From: Marinobacter excellens HL-55
GTDB lineage: Bacteria; Pseudomonadota; Gammaproteobacteria; Pseudomonadales; Oleiphilaceae
Assembly: GCA_001314845.1 (NCBI GenBank)
Contig: LJZQ01000011.1
Location: 1 to 64,000 of the forward strand
DNA: 64,000 nt
Direction of reading: 5' to 3'
The number at the start of each line of letters is the position of its first letter. The stretch's first letter is position 1. The notes under the pieces are model-generated. The model was not told the DNA's origin, made no database searches, and worked only from the letters and a program-made list of their open reading frames with translations. Made by a program: the position numbers and the translations under genes. Below, piece by piece: positions 41,888 to 52,265 of this stretch.

Positions 41888-43462
41888 ATGTCCCTGAAAT
41901 TTTTCCTGACAATCTACGCTCGATTGGCTGGCGCAACCGCGCTGGTTATCCTGATCTGCACCCTTCTTTTTAACGGCATCAACTCGGTCCGACACCAGTT
42001 CTGGCATGAGCGTTTTGCTGAGCCTCTCATGCGATGGCTGGCTGCGACGCCGACGCCGGCTCGTCAGTATCATTGGATGCCGTCGATGTTTGAGTTGCGC
42101 TCCGGCAATCCAGACCAGTTCGGGCTATCCACCGTCACGGAGGAGCGCTTAGGCTATGGACAGGTTGTCGCTCAGCTCACGGATGTCGGGTATCGCTACC
42201 TTGTCCGGTCCCATGATGATGAAGTGGTCAGTGTCCGTCTGGTTCAGGCCTACGAGGAAATGGCTCAGGCCACCGCCTTGCTGGTTCGTTGGCACCTGGA
42301 GACAAGCGTTTCGGATCAGCGGATTGATGAAGTTGCTCAGTTGGCTAAAGCCCTGCGAGTGAGTATAGAGCCTGTTCAGGATGTAGAGCGTTTACCGGAT
42401 CAGTCGGTGCTTGAGAGTGTCGCAGAGAACGGATTAGTGGTGTTCAGCAGGCAGGGTGAGGAAACCGCTCAGGTGCTTATCAGGCTCTCTGAAGGCGACC
42501 TGGTGAGGATCCGAATGCCGCCACCTTTCAATCCCTGGTCATGGCCTGTTGTGGCATTGCTGATGGTGGTTATCGGTTCGGTGTTGGCGGTTGCGCTGTA
42601 TCTGGCCATTCGCTTTGTGGAAGGTCACCTGCGCAAGGTCGAGTCGGTGGCCGTGCGCATTGCCCGAGGCGAAATGGGCGCCAGAGTAGAGTCTGAAGAC
42701 AGTACGCTGGTCTCGCGCCTTGCAGCGTCTTTCAACGGCATGGCCGAGCATATTCAACGGCTGGTTCAGGTGCAGCGTGAAATGATTCATGCGGTGTCGC
42801 ACGAACTGCGAACCCCCGTTGCCCGCATCCGTTTCGGCGTTCAGATGATCGAGGCCGGCAGCAGCCCGGAGGTCCTTGCCAGGCAAGCTGAAGGCATCGA
42901 CGGTGATATTCAGGAGCTCGATGAGCTGATTGATGAGATTCTTACCTATGCTCGGCTGGAGCAGGGTGGCCCTGTCTTCAGCCTGAGAGAAGATTCAGTG
43001 ACGGACATTGTTCGCCAGGTGGTGGCTGAACAGCAGATTATCCGCACTGGCATCGAGATTGATTGCCGGATTGGCGACGGCTCTGAGCGCTGGGCGCTGG
43101 CCGATGTAGAGCCCCGGTATATTCACCGGGCCATCCAGAATCTGGTGGGTAACGCCGCCCGTTACGCAGCCAAACAGGTGGTTGTTCGCTGCCATCTGGA
43201 TGAAGATAACTGCCGAATTGATGTTGAGGACGATGGCCCGGGCATTCCTGAGCAAGACTGGGAGAAGGTGTTTACCGCCTTTGCCCGGCTTGATGACAGT
43301 CGGACCCGAACCTCCGGGGGGTATGGATTAGGGTTGTCGATTGTCAGACGCATACTGTACTGGCATGGCGGGCAGGCGTTTGTCGGAAGAAGTGATGAGC
43401 TTGGGGGGGCCCGGTTCAGTCTGGTTTGGCCAAGGCGTAAGCCTGTTGATTCTGTTTTGTGA
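41888..43462 (+). CDS. Sensor histidine kinase (RstB-like)
   Basis: A 524-residue membrane kinase: one N-terminal transmembrane segment (FFLTIYARLAGATALVILIC), a periplasmic sensor region to about residue 210, a second segment (WPVVALLMVVIGSVLAVALY), HAMP, then the H-box EMIHAVSHELRTPVARIRF with the phosphorylated His. The N-box LVGNAARYAAKQVVV and G-boxes DDGPGIPE and GGYGLGLSIV complete the ATP-binding domain. ATG 41888 is chosen over ATG 41879. It is paired with the upstream response regulator, and the stimulus is unknown. Confidence 0.93.
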   Translation: MSLKFFLTIYARLAGATALVILICTLLFNGINSVRHQFWHERFAEPLMRWLAATPTPARQYHWMPSMFELRSGNPDQFGLSTVTEERLGYGQVVAQLTDVGYRYLVRSHDDEVVSVRLVQAYEEMAQATALLVRWHLETSVSDQRIDEVAQLAKALRVSIEPVQDVERLPDQSVLESVAENGLVVFSRQGEETAQVLIRLSEGDLVRIRMPPPFNPWSWPVVALLMVVIGSVLAVALYLAIRFVEGHLRKVESVAVRIARGEMGARVESEDSTLVSRLAASFNGMAEHIQRLVQVQREMIHAVSHELRTPVARIRFGVQMIEAGSSPEVLARQAEGIDGDIQELDELIDEILTYARLEQGGPVFSLREDSVTDIVRQVVAEQQIIRTGIEIDCRIGDGSERWALADVEPRYIHRAIQNLVGNAARYAAKQVVVRCHLDEDNCRIDVEDDGPGIPEQDWEKVFTAFARLDDSRTRTSGGYGLGLSIVRRILYWHGGQAFVGRSDELGGARFSLVWPRRKPVDSVL

Positions 43463-43610
43463 TCCAGCACTCAACACCTCACCTGATGTAACAAAGCTCT
43501 ACAGAATGGCTACTGAATTGAGCCGGTTATCCGTCAATAATCGCAAGCGTAAGGGATGACTTTTGAGGTTGTAGTTCTTACGAACTTTCCTTGTTTCATT
43601 CGTCATTTGA

Positions 43611-43637
43611 GGGCCGGATTTATCCGGCCCTTTTTTT
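43611..43637 (+). terminator. Rho-independent terminator after the two-component pair
   Basis: GGGCCGGA and TCCGGCCC form an 8-bp perfect stem with a TTTA loop, followed by seven Ts. It sits 150 bases after the kinase stop and about 87 bases before glpK. The 262 bases between the two genes otherwise hold no gene I can support. Confidence 0.92.
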
Positions 43638-43723
43638 ATCTTTAAAATTCCTTTCCTCTGCGGTTATTCACACTCGCATCCTGCCGGTACTGGTAAACTC
43701 TTCCGAAAAATCAGGAGAGTTGC

Positions 43724-45205
43724 ATGTCCCCCTATTTGCTCGCCATTGACCAGGGCACAACCAGTTCCCGGGCGATTGTGTTTGATGCCAGCGGAGTTCA
43801 GGTTGCGGTTGCCCAGCAGGAGTTTCACCAGTATTTCCCGAAAGATGGCTGGGTTGAGCATGATGCGCTGGAAATCTGGGACAGCACCCTGATGGTGTGT
43901 CGCAGCGTGCTGGATAAGGCGGGCATTCAAGCGGCTGAACTGGCCGGTATTGGTATTACCAATCAGCGTGAGACCACCATCCTTTGGGACCGTAAAACCG
44001 GCCAGCCAATTCATCATGCTATCGTCTGGCAGGACCGGCGCACGGCGTCAGTCTGCACCAAGCTGAAATCGGATGGCCACGAAGACCTGGTGGTCGAGCG
44101 CACCGGTTTACTGATAGACCCCTATTTTTCCGCCACCAAAATCGCCTGGCTACTGGATAACGTTGAAGGTGCCCGGCAGCGGGCAGAGGCCGGTGAGCTG
44201 GCTTTCGGGACCGTTGATAGCTGGTTGCTGTGGAACCTGACCAAAGGTGAGTCGCACTTCACCGATGCAACCAATGCCTCCCGCACCGCTTTGTTTAACA
44301 TCCATACTCAGGATTGGGATCAGGATTTGCTGACCTTGTTCCGGGTGCCGAAAGCGTTGCTGCCCGGGGTGCTGGACAGTGCGGATGACTTTGGAGTGAC
44401 CGCTTCCGAATGGCTGGGAGGCCGCGTCAAGGTGGCCGGGATTGCCGGAGACCAGCATGCAGCGTTAATCGGACAGGCTTGCTTCGAGCCCGGCATGGCC
44501 AAGAGCACCTATGGCACCGGCTGTTTTCTCATGCTGAACACCGGTGACAAAGCCCTGCGCTCGGAAAATCGCCTGCTCACGACCATGGCCTACCGGTTGA
44601 ACGGCAAGCCATGCTACGCCATCGAAGGCAGTATTTTCGTCGCTGGAGCCGCCATGCAGTGGTTGCGTGACGGCTTGCGATTGATTAAGCATGCCAGTGA
44701 ATCCACCGGGCATGCGGAATCTGTTGGCGTGGATAATCCGGTGTATCTGGTGCCGGCATTCACCGGACTGGGTGCCCCTCACTGGGACCCGAATGCCCGG
44801 GGTGCAATTCTCGGGCTTACCCGCGATACAGGGATTGCAGAGATTGTCACCGCCGGTTTGCAGTCGGTGTGTTATCAGACCAAAGATCTGGTCAGGGCCA
44901 TTCGCAACGACGGAGCGCCGCTGGAATCGTTACGGGTCGATGGCGGCATGGCGGTCAACGATTGGGTGATTCAGTTTTTGGCAGACATACTTCATGTCAC
45001 GGTTGATCGGCCGAAAGTGACAGAAACGACCGCTTTGGGAGCAGCCTACCTTGCCGGCTTGCAGACAGGCGTATTTGAGAGCCTGGAGCAGATTTCCGGG
45101 ATGTGGGAGCGCGAACGGCAGTTCCAGCCAGATATGAAACCGGCGCTTCGAGAATCCCTCTATACCGGCTGGCTGGATGCCGTAGAGCGGGTCTGCAACA
45201 ACTGA
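43724..45205 (+). CDS. glpK: Glycerol kinase
   Basis: Phosphorylates glycerol to glycerol-3-phosphate, feeding phospholipid synthesis and glycolysis. The 493-residue protein begins [20 protein letters not shown], the FGGY-family ATP site. [13 protein letters not shown] and the C-terminal [20 protein letters not shown] are the second family signature. Normal length, no glp genes adjacent. The strong terminator at 43611 isolates it from the two-component genes. Confidence 0.97.
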   Translation: MSPYLLAIDQGTTSSRAIVFDASGVQVAVAQQEFHQYFPKDGWVEHDALEIWDSTLMVCRSVLDKAGIQAAELAGIGITNQRETTILWDRKTGQPIHHAIVWQDRRTASVCTKLKSDGHEDLVVERTGLLIDPYFSATKIAWLLDNVEGARQRAEAGELAFGTVDSWLLWNLTKGESHFTDATNASRTALFNIHTQDWDQDLLTLFRVPKALLPGVLDSADDFGVTASEWLGGRVKVAGIAGDQHAALIGQACFEPGMAKSTYGTGCFLMLNTGDKALRSENRLLTTMAYRLNGKPCYAIEGSIFVAGAAMQWLRDGLRLIKHASESTGHAESVGVDNPVYLVPAFTGLGAPHWDPNARGAILGLTRDTGIAEIVTAGLQSVCYQTKDLVRAIRNDGAPLESLRVDGGMAVNDWVIQFLADILHVTVDRPKVTETTALGAAYLAGLQTGVFESLEQISGMWERERQFQPDMKPALRESLYTGWLDAVERVCNN

Positions 45206-45215
45206 CTGTGCAGGC

Positions 45216-46289
45216 TCAGCTGATGCGTTCGAAGGCGATCAGGTGGTCGGCTTCAACGCGCACGGGTACATGCTCACCCATGTGAAAGTCGAGGTGGCTC
45301 CGGAACAGGGCTTCAAACTCGGTATCCTCAGAGCATCGGAAGCGGTAAAGGGTAGAGGTGCCCGCAAAGGTTTTTTCCACCACCTTCGGTCGCAGGTCTG
45401 AATCGGCATCATAAACGATGTCGTCCGGGCGGATCAGTACATCCAGCAACGTGCCGGGTTCCCATTTGTAGGCACGGTTGCCGTGGATGACGCCCAGCTC
45501 AGACTCAATGGTGTCGGGCCCCAGGGCTGTGCCGGGAATGAAGCCGCCCTGGCCGACAAAGCTGGCGACAAAGCGGTTGGCCGGTTCGTGGTAAAGGTTG
45601 TAGGGTACATCCCACTGCTGTATGCCACCGTCTTTGAGTACCGCCACCTGGTCGCACATGGCAAAGGCTTCCTGCTGGTCGTGGGTGACCAGAATGGCAC
45701 TGATACCCAGCGTTTTCAGAATATCGCGCACATCCAGGCTGAGGCGGCGGCGAAGGTCGGTATCCAGGTTTGAGAAGGGTTCATCCAGCAGGATCAGCGT
45801 TGGTTCGGGTGCCAGTGCGCGGGCCAGTGCAACGCGTTGCTGCTGGCCGCCGGAAAGTTCATGGGGATAGTTGTCGGCCAGATCTTGCAGGTGCACCAGA
45901 TTGAGAAGCTCCATCACCTTGCCACGCCGTTCGGCTTTTTTCAGGGTGTTCAGACCGAAACCCACGTTATCCGCAATGGTCAGGTGGGGGAACAGGGCGT
46001 AATCCTGAAATACCATGCCGATCTTGCGTTTCTCTGGAGCGAGAGTGCGACCGGGCAGGCTGATGGCCTGGGATTGCAGCTGGATTTCTCCGGCATTCAG
46101 TGGAAGAAAACCGGCCAGGGCTCGGAGAATCGTGCTCTTGCCGCAGCCACTGGGGCCGAGCAAACAGCCAATATCACCATGACTCAGTGCAAAATTGACA
46201 TTTTTGATCACTGAATCGCCGCCGTAGCCGCAGGACAGGTTGTTAACTTCCAGCAGCCAGTCGGCCGCAGGCACCAGAGCGTCGGGCAT
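45216..46289 (-). CDS. ABC-transporter ATP-binding protein (Fe3+/polyamine importer type)
   Basis: A 357-residue ABC ATPase. Walker A LLGPSGCGKSTILRAL, Q-loop MVFQDYALFPHLT, signature LSGGQQQRVALARAL, Walker B LILLDEPFSNLD and the His in LVTHDQQEA are complete. A C-terminal TOBE-like domain (from about residue 250) is present, as in FbpC and PotA. No permease or binding protein is nearby, so it is an orphan subunit whose partners lie elsewhere; the substrate is uncertain. It ends next to glpK on the opposite strand and starts three bases after argF. Confidence 0.9.
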   Translation of the reverse strand: MPDALVPAADWLLEVNNLSCGYGGDSVIKNVNFALSHGDIGCLLGPSGCGKSTILRALAGFLPLNAGEIQLQSQAISLPGRTLAPEKRKIGMVFQDYALFPHLTIADNVGFGLNTLKKAERRGKVMELLNLVHLQDLADNYPHELSGGQQQRVALARALAPEPTLILLDEPFSNLDTDLRRRLSLDVRDILKTLGISAILVTHDQQEAFAMCDQVAVLKDGGIQQWDVPYNLYHEPANRFVASFVGQGGFIPGTALGPDTIESELGVIHGNRAYKWEPGTLLDVLIRPDDIVYDADSDLRPKVVEKTFAGTSTLYRFRCSEDTEFEALFRSHLDFHMGEHVPVRVEADHLIAFERIS

Positions 46290-46292
46290 TGA

Positions 46293-47207
46293 TCAGTCCA
46301 GGCGGTTAAGTATCAGGAATTCGAGCAGGGCTTTTTGGGCATGCAGACGGTTTTCTGCCTCATGCCAGACAACTGAGCCCGGATGCTCCATCATATCGGC
46401 CGAGATTTCCTCGCCGCGATGGGCGGGCAGGCAATGCATGAACAGGGCATCCTTGGCCGCCACCGACATCAGTTTCGGGTTGATCTGATAGTTGCGGAGG
46501 GCTTTCTCCCGGGCTTTCTGTTCGTCTTCCTGACCCATGGAGGCCCAAACGTCGGTAACCAGCAGGTCGGCGTTCCGGGCTGCGTCTTCAGGTTCCCGGA
46601 CCACGGTGACCCGATCGCTGTGCGCATTGAGCAACGAAGCGGCGGGCTCGTAGCCTTCAGGGCAGGCCACGTTCAGATGGAAATCAAACTGTTCGGCGGC
46701 GTTGATGTAGGAGTGGCACATATTGTTGCCGTCGCCAATCCACGCCACAGTGGCGCCGCGAATGCTGCCACGGTGCTCGCGATAGGTTTGCATGTCAGCC
46801 AGTAACTGGCAGGGATGGAAATCGTCCGTCAGCGCATTGATGACCGGCTTGCTGGAGGCGGCGGCGAACTTTTCGACCGTTTCGTGAGCGAACGTCCGGA
46901 TCATCACCGCATCGACCATACTGGAGATGACGATCGCGGAATCTTCGATGGGTTCGCCCCGGCCAAGCTGGGTATCCCGTGGCGACAGAAACAGGGCGGC
47001 ACCTCCGAGCTGAGTCATGCCTGCCTCGAAAGATACCCGGGTGCGAGTCGATGATTTCTCGAAAATCATCGCCAGGACGCGGTTTTTCAGGGAGTCCCGA
47101 GTTTTTCCCGCGTGCCACTCCGCGCGGAGCCTGGAGGCATGATCCAGCAGCTGCTCCAGCTCACCGGTGGTCATGTCGTTCAGTGTCAGAAAATGTCTTG
47201 CTGCCAT
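46293..47207 (-). CDS. argF: Ornithine carbamoyltransferase
   Basis: Makes citrulline from ornithine and carbamoyl phosphate in arginine synthesis. The 304-residue protein has the carbamoyl phosphate motif [13 protein letters not shown], the ornithine loop [11 protein letters not shown], and [10 protein letters not shown] with the catalytic cysteine. ATG 47207 ([11 protein letters not shown]) is the family start; longer in-frame forms lack support. The ABC ATPase begins three bases downstream and may be in the same transcript. The gene is divergent from grxD. Confidence 0.96.
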   Translation of the reverse strand: MAARHFLTLNDMTTGELEQLLDHASRLRAEWHAGKTRDSLKNRVLAMIFEKSSTRTRVSFEAGMTQLGGAALFLSPRDTQLGRGEPIEDSAIVISSMVDAVMIRTFAHETVEKFAAASSKPVINALTDDFHPCQLLADMQTYREHRGSIRGATVAWIGDGNNMCHSYINAAEQFDFHLNVACPEGYEPAASLLNAHSDRVTVVREPEDAARNADLLVTDVWASMGQEDEQKAREKALRNYQINPKLMSVAAKDALFMHCLPAHRGEEISADMMEHPGSVVWHEAENRLHAQKALLEFLILNRLD

Positions 47208-47333
47208 GAATGGCCCCTGCTTCAAGGAAACTGCAATTCGGTTAGCATCTGAAAAAGCCAACAAGTCTAGCCCTTCGTAACCCTGAAAACAACGCTGCGG
47301 GTACCGCTGTTGTTCCGGGTCAAAAACTCGGGT

Positions 47334-47363
47334 TTGGTGGGAATTCGCACACCCGTGTACAAT
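47334..47363 (+). promoter_or_regulatory. Candidate sigma-70 promoter for grxD
   Basis: TTGGTG (47334-47339) and TACAAT (47358-47363) are spaced 18 bases, with a start expected near 47370, about 45 bases before the grxD ATG. The -10 is strong and the -35 moderate. Confidence 0.5.
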
Positions 47364-47417
47364 ACTTGTCAAACGCCGTGTGACGGCAAAGCTGACGTCA
47401 ATCAGAGGTACCAGTTC

Positions 47418-47744
47418 ATGGACATTAACGACACGATCAAGAGCCAGCTCGAAGAAAATCCGGTCATTCTTTATATGAAGGGAACGCCCCAGGCGCCCCA
47501 GTGTGGTTTTTCTTCGCGCACGGTTCAGGCACTGATGGCATGCGGCGAGCGGTTTGCCTTTGTAAACATTCTGGATAATCAGGAGTTGCGCGAGGCGCTC
47601 AAGGTTTACTCCAGCTGGCCAACCTATCCGCAGCTCTATATTGGCGGTGAGCTGGTCGGCGGTTGTGACATCATCATGGAGATGTCAGAGAGCGGTGAAT
47701 TGACCAAAGCCGTCAAGGACGCGGTCAAGCAAGCCGAAGCCTGA
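47418..47744 (+). CDS. grxD: Monothiol glutaredoxin GrxD (Grx4)
   Basis: A 108-residue CGFS-type glutaredoxin that carries and transfers [2Fe-2S] clusters. The active site is [40 protein letters not shown] contains the cis-proline and glutathione-binding segment. ATG 47418 gives the standard length; upstream in-frame GTG/ATG codons are not needed. It is monocistronic, divergent from argF and convergent with the TonB-like gene nine bases away. Confidence 0.96.
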   Translation: MDINDTIKSQLEENPVILYMKGTPQAPQCGFSSRTVQALMACGERFAFVNILDNQELREALKVYSSWPTYPQLYIGGELVGGCDIIMEMSESGELTKAVKDAVKQAEA

Positions 47745-47752
47745 TAGCTGGC

Positions 47753-48511
47753 TTAGTCGCGCTTCGGGGTAAACACCAGCGTTACCTCGAAGCGGTCAGT
47801 CGTCTCTCCTTTTGGCTCCGGGTATGGGCTGGCTGCCAGCGCTGCCCGGTAAGCCGCATCATCAATTCCTGACAAACCCGTCGATTGCACCACTCTTGCC
47901 CTGGTCAGGGCACCGTTCTGTAATATTCTCAGTTCCAGTTCCATGGTGACCGCCCGTTCCAGTTTGGTAATGGCTGGCACGCGTTGCTGTTCCAACGTTT
48001 GCGCCAGGTGGGTGGCCAGTAAAATCAGGTAAGGATCATTTTCGATGGGCGACCTGGTGATCCGCTGAATCGTTTCCTGTTGCTCCGTTCGCTCTGTATG
48101 AAGCGCCGCCGTTGCGACGGTTGCGGCACTTGGCTGCGAGGATGGCGTGTTGTCGGCGGGCGTTTCAGCGGGTGGCTGGCCAGCGGGCGCGGGGTGGGTA
48201 ACGGCGCGGTTCGTTGCGCGTTGAGTGGTGATCTCTGGCGAGTGCGGCGCAACGGTGAAATCGGGGTGACGGGATTGTTCAGGATCGGTCGGGTCTTCCG
48301 GACTAGCGGGGCGGGCAGGGTTGGCGGAGGTCGCTTGCGATGCCGGTGCGTTCAGGCTGAAGACCAACCGATGGCTGAACTCCTGCTGATCCTGGATTGG
48401 CGATGACAGCCCGGCAAACATCAGTGTATGTGCCAGGACTGCCAAGGATAATGCAAGAGCCAAGCGGTAGGATCCCGGTACTGAAGGAGGTCGAAAACCC
48501 GGCTCCGGCAT
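47753..48511 (-). CDS. TonB-family energy-transducer-like protein
   Basis: A 252-residue protein with one N-terminal membrane segment (YRLALALSLAVLAHTLMFAG), a Pro/Ser/Thr-rich periplasmic linker (about residues 60-150) and a C-terminal TonB-like domain (MELELRILQNGALTRARVVQ, then GIDDAAYRAALAASPYPEP). It is consistent with a TonB-type energy transducer. No exbB/exbD or TonB-dependent receptor is adjacent. ATG 48511 follows the DUF1631 stop by four bases, so they may be co-transcribed. The partner is unknown. Confidence 0.85.
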   Translation of the reverse strand: MPEPGFRPPSVPGSYRLALALSLAVLAHTLMFAGLSSPIQDQQEFSHRLVFSLNAPASQATSANPARPASPEDPTDPEQSRHPDFTVAPHSPEITTQRATNRAVTHPAPAGQPPAETPADNTPSSQPSAATVATAALHTERTEQQETIQRITRSPIENDPYLILLATHLAQTLEQQRVPAITKLERAVTMELELRILQNGALTRARVVQSTGLSGIDDAAYRAALAASPYPEPKGETTDRFEVTLVFTPKRD

Positions 48512-48515
48512 TGTA

Positions 48516-50726
48516 TCAGGCGGTACTGGAGCGCAGGTTGCCCACAACGGCGTTTAGTGCCCGGTCAATCAAGGCACCCTGTTCAAGCATCGTCAGGCGC
48601 CCACGGCGCATTTCATGGGCCAATTCAATGCGCGTTTTCTCAATGACTTTCAAACCCATGCGATTCACAAACACAAAGCAGTCAGCTTCTTCGATGACGG
48701 CTGAAAGCTTGCACCGGAAGCTCGCACCATTAACCAGTCGAAACTCCATCCAGCTGCCGATTTCGACGGTGTCGAGTTTCGCTACGTACTCGGCAACGGC
48801 TGCATCTTCCAGTTCCTGCTGACGTTCGACCGCGGTCTGGTGAACGGTAGGTGCTTCTTCGTCAGCCTCTGCGGGACTGTCCTGTCGTGCTTCGATGGCC
48901 GCGTTGGTGCGAAAGGCTTCCGCCAGTTCGTGCTTCAGTTGCCCCATCATGTGATCCAGTCGGGAGGCGTTGTATGACACCTCCTCCAGTCCGGCTCTGA
49001 GGGATTTCAGCAGGCCTGGCACCACACGGACCCACTGATCGCGCTCTTCGTCTTCTTCATGGGGGTGGAGGCACCAGATCAGGTCGTCCACAATTCGGGT
49101 GGTCTCATGCCAGCGATGCTCTGTGTCGTCACGAAGGTACGCCAGAAACATGACCCGGCTCCAGCCATTCATCAGAATGTCGCGCACCGACTCGGGCAGG
49201 TGATATCGGGAGACTTTCTCTTTCAGCAATCGATCGACAGCTTCCTGGGCTTTCTGGGATTTGATACGACCACGTTCGGATTCCCGGGTGCGCTGCTCCA
49301 CCAGTGACGCTTTGCGATTCTCTCGCTCAAGGAACTGTTCAAACTCCAGGTTCAGGGTTTCAAACAGGGCCACGTCACCGTCAAATTCGTTCAAAATCCG
49401 TTGCACCACGTTGTGAATCTGCCCATAAAGCTTGTCTCGGGTCTTTTCGTCACTGTTGCTCCAGCCAATACCTGCACGAGCCAGTGAGTTGAGCAGTTTG
49501 CGGGCAGGATGGTTTGCTTTACTGAAGAAGCTCTTGTCTTTGATGACAACTTTCAGAATCGGAATCTGCAGCCGGCTGATCAGCACTTGAACCGGGGCTG
49601 ACAGGTTATAGTCGTCCAGGATGAACTCGAACAGCATGGAAACCAGGTTGATCAGATCTTCGTCGACTTCATTCAGTGCCGGCTTGCGGCCGTCCTGGCT
49701 ATCCGCTTTGGTCAGAAGTTGTTGTACGACCTGTCTGAGGTCAACGTCAACCGGGGTGCCGGTGCTGAGGTTGTCAAAATCAGTCTGGGTCTGTTGACTG
49801 GGTAGTGCGTTGAGCATGTCTGCCAATTCACGGCCGCCGATGACTCGCAAGGATGGGTCGGCACTGCGGGGTGGCATACCTGAGTTGGCTCGCTGCAGCG
49901 CGAGCATCTGCCGAATTTGGTCAAAAACAACGGTGTCTTCTGGCCGCTGCTCATAGGCCGCTGCTGTGTCGGGCGCTGAGGGTGGGCTTTCTTTCGCCGC
50001 CTGTTCCGGAGCTTTGCCTTGTTGTCCCGTTTTGCCGTGGTAACGGAAATTGGGAATTACCCCGGCCTGGATAAGAATCCGGTTGGCCTCATCAAGGAGC
50101 ATGCCCAGATTGGACACCACGTAACGATCGTATTGCTTGAGAACGATCAGCCGCTCGCGGATCTGTATCTCCAGCGCCTGGATGGCTTCCGTAAAGGCAC
50201 TGCAAAGGTGCTCCGGAGCCATCGGGTTGACGGGCGAGTCCTGGGTGGCGTCAGGGTAAACTTCGGTAAATCTGGCCTGTAACTGCAGTAAAGGCCCCTG
50301 AAAATGCGCTTTTGCCTTGGTGATCATCGCATTCAGTGCGACCTGCTCTTCCAGATCGTCATTGCCTACGAGGGCGAGCGTGTCGGCGTTGGATGGCTGA
50401 GCGGATTCCTGAGGATGCAGCTGCCCGGCGTGGGGCGGGTTCGCAAAGAATTGAGCAACGGCGTTCTGAAAATGACGCTCCACGCCTTTACGCTTGATGC
50501 GAATCTCACGCATCGCTTCAAAGTACCGGTTTTGCTCGTTGTTGCTGCGGGCATTGTTGGCCAGTTCGAACAGAGAATCATCGACGGCATCAAACGCGCC
50601 CTGCAGCAGGTCTCCCAGACCCGCAACAACGGTATCACGGATACGAGCTACCTCCGCAGGAACTGGCCCATTACTGGCCGCCTCTCTGTGCTCGCGGAGG
50701 TAATGTATGCCGGACTGCTTGTTCAT
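48516..50726 (-). CDS. DUF1631-family protein
   Basis: A 736-residue, mostly helical and highly charged protein of the DUF1631 family (sometimes misannotated as thymidine phosphorylase). LVSMLFEFILDDYNLSAPVQ and ISRLQIPILKVVIKDKSFF are conserved blocks. The C-terminus (about residues 640-720) looks PilZ-like in its strand pattern and could bind cyclic di-GMP, but the RxxxR and DxSxxG signatures are not evident. No signal peptide is seen. The function is unknown. It is upstream of the TonB-like gene. Confidence 0.88.
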   Translation of the reverse strand: MNKQSGIHYLREHREAASNGPVPAEVARIRDTVVAGLGDLLQGAFDAVDDSLFELANNARSNNEQNRYFEAMREIRIKRKGVERHFQNAVAQFFANPPHAGQLHPQESAQPSNADTLALVGNDDLEEQVALNAMITKAKAHFQGPLLQLQARFTEVYPDATQDSPVNPMAPEHLCSAFTEAIQALEIQIRERLIVLKQYDRYVVSNLGMLLDEANRILIQAGVIPNFRYHGKTGQQGKAPEQAAKESPPSAPDTAAAYEQRPEDTVVFDQIRQMLALQRANSGMPPRSADPSLRVIGGRELADMLNALPSQQTQTDFDNLSTGTPVDVDLRQVVQQLLTKADSQDGRKPALNEVDEDLINLVSMLFEFILDDYNLSAPVQVLISRLQIPILKVVIKDKSFFSKANHPARKLLNSLARAGIGWSNSDEKTRDKLYGQIHNVVQRILNEFDGDVALFETLNLEFEQFLERENRKASLVEQRTRESERGRIKSQKAQEAVDRLLKEKVSRYHLPESVRDILMNGWSRVMFLAYLRDDTEHRWHETTRIVDDLIWCLHPHEEDEERDQWVRVVPGLLKSLRAGLEEVSYNASRLDHMMGQLKHELAEAFRTNAAIEARQDSPAEADEEAPTVHQTAVERQQELEDAAVAEYVAKLDTVEIGSWMEFRLVNGASFRCKLSAVIEEADCFVFVNRMGLKVIEKTRIELAHEMRRGRLTMLEQGALIDRALNAVVGNLRSSTA

Positions 50727-50856
50727 GGCCGACTCCTATTTGCGCCTCAACCGGATACATGTCCGAGCGTACTTTCTTCTATTATTAGATTACTGGTTAA
50801 ATTTAGCGCATTTCCTGTCTGATGAACATGACTAAACGCTAACCTGAGATGGCATT

Positions 50857-50906
50857 CAACAAAACGGCCCGGTTGGCAGCGGTGTTGCGTTGCCTGTTAC
50901 TGGGCC
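50857..50906 (-). terminator. Candidate terminator downstream of the CorC-type gene
   Basis: On the minus strand GGCCCAGTAACAGGCA pairs imperfectly with TGCCAACCGGGCC across about 12 bases, and GTTTTGTTG follows. It lies at the 3' side of the CorC-type gene (ends 50897) and partly overlaps its last bases. Stem imperfection lowers certainty. Confidence 0.45.
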
Positions 50907-52189
50907 TTTCTTATTGAAAGGTGTCGTTTGTTGCGGCGTTTTGGGTGCACGATCGCTGCTTTTACCACGTTATCCTTGATCTGCAGTACTTCAACCCGAT
51001 GGCCTGTTATTTTAAGACACACGTTGGTCTCAGGGATATTTTCCAGGGTTTCTGTAATCAATCCGTTAAGGGTCTTGGGGCCGTCTGTTGGTAACTTCCA
51101 GCCCAGAGTCTTGTTAATGTTGCGCACTGCGGCGCTACCATCAATGATATAAGTGCCATCATCCTGAGGGATGATGTCTGGGGAGGTCGAGGCGTAGTCT
51201 GTAGTGAACTCGCCGACAATTTCCTCAAGGATATCCTCGAGTGTTGCCAAGCCCAGAACATCGCCATATTCGTCGACCACAATGCCGAAGCGGCGGCGGC
51301 CTTTCTGGAAGTTCAGTAACTGGGTATTCAGGGGTGTGCTTTCGGGAATGAAATAGGGCTCCTGGCAAAGCTGCATCAACATGGCTTTGTTGATATCGTC
51401 TCCCTGCAGCAGCTTGGTGACACTGCGAAGGTGCAGTATGCCCTGGATATTGTTGATGTCTCCTTTGTAGACCGGCAGCCGTGTGTGCTGGCTGCTTCTG
51501 AGTTGTCGCAGGATGGTGTCGGTGTCGTCTTCCAGGTCGATGCCGATGACTTCGTTGCGGGGCACCATGATGTCGTTTACGGTCACCTTTTCCAGGTCCA
51601 GTATGCCGACCAGCATGTCTTTATGTTTTGCCGGAATCAGTGCGCCAGCTTCGTTGACCACGGTTCTCAATTCTTCCCTGCTCAAATGGTCCTCGCCGGC
51701 CTGGGCAGATGATACGCCGATGATTCTGAGTATGCCTGTGGTGAACAGGTTAACCGCCCATACCAGGGGATAGAGGATCTTCAGGAGTGGCCCGAGTACA
51801 TGGCTTGCAGGGAATGCGATCTTTTCAGGGAACAGTGCCGCCAAGGTCTTGGGCGTTACCTCCGCGAAAATCAGGATGACAATGGTCAGCAGGACAGTGG
51901 CGATGGCGATGCCGGCGTCACCCCAGATCCGGATGGCAATAACCGTGGCAATGGCGGAGGCGAAAATATTAACAAAGTTATTGCCGATCAGGATCACGCC
52001 GATCAACTGGTCGGTTCGGTTGAGGAGCCCCTGCGCTCGACGCGCGCCCTTGTGCCCGGTTTTGGCCATGTGCTTCAGGCGGTACCGGTTGAGAGACATC
52101 ATTCCGGTTTCTGAGCTCGAAAAGAAGGCCGAAAGTATGATCAGACCGCCGAGGAGAATGAACAGCGCCGTGAGCGATGTTTCGTTCAA
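50897..52189 (-). CDS. HlyC/CorC (CNNM)-type transporter protein
   Basis: A 430-residue membrane protein: an N-terminal CNNM/DUF21 region of four membrane helices (LTALFILLGGLIILSAFFSS; IGNNFVNIFASAIATVIAIR), two CBS domains (VPRNEVIGIDLEDDTDTILR; ESTPLNTQLLNFQKGRRRFG) and a C-terminal CorC/HlyC domain. Probably concerned with Mg2+/Co2+ export or cation homeostasis. ATG 52189 is the start; the ccsA-like gene lies 76 bases upstream on the same strand. Confidence 0.93.
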   Translation of the reverse strand: MNETSLTALFILLGGLIILSAFFSSSETGMMSLNRYRLKHMAKTGHKGARRAQGLLNRTDQLIGVILIGNNFVNIFASAIATVIAIRIWGDAGIAIATVLLTIVILIFAEVTPKTLAALFPEKIAFPASHVLGPLLKILYPLVWAVNLFTTGILRIIGVSSAQAGEDHLSREELRTVVNEAGALIPAKHKDMLVGILDLEKVTVNDIMVPRNEVIGIDLEDDTDTILRQLRSSQHTRLPVYKGDINNIQGILHLRSVTKLLQGDDINKAMLMQLCQEPYFIPESTPLNTQLLNFQKGRRRFGIVVDEYGDVLGLATLEDILEEIVGEFTTDYASTSPDIIPQDDGTYIIDGSAAVRNINKTLGWKLPTDGPKTLNGLITETLENIPETNVCLKITGHRVEVLQIKDNVVKAAIVHPKRRNKRHLSIRKAQ

Positions 52190-52265
52190 GAGAAAACCCT
52201 TTTGTTGACGACAAGCTTGGAAAATAAGTTGTGCTGGTTTCTGCTGTCAAGGCTGTATGGGGCGG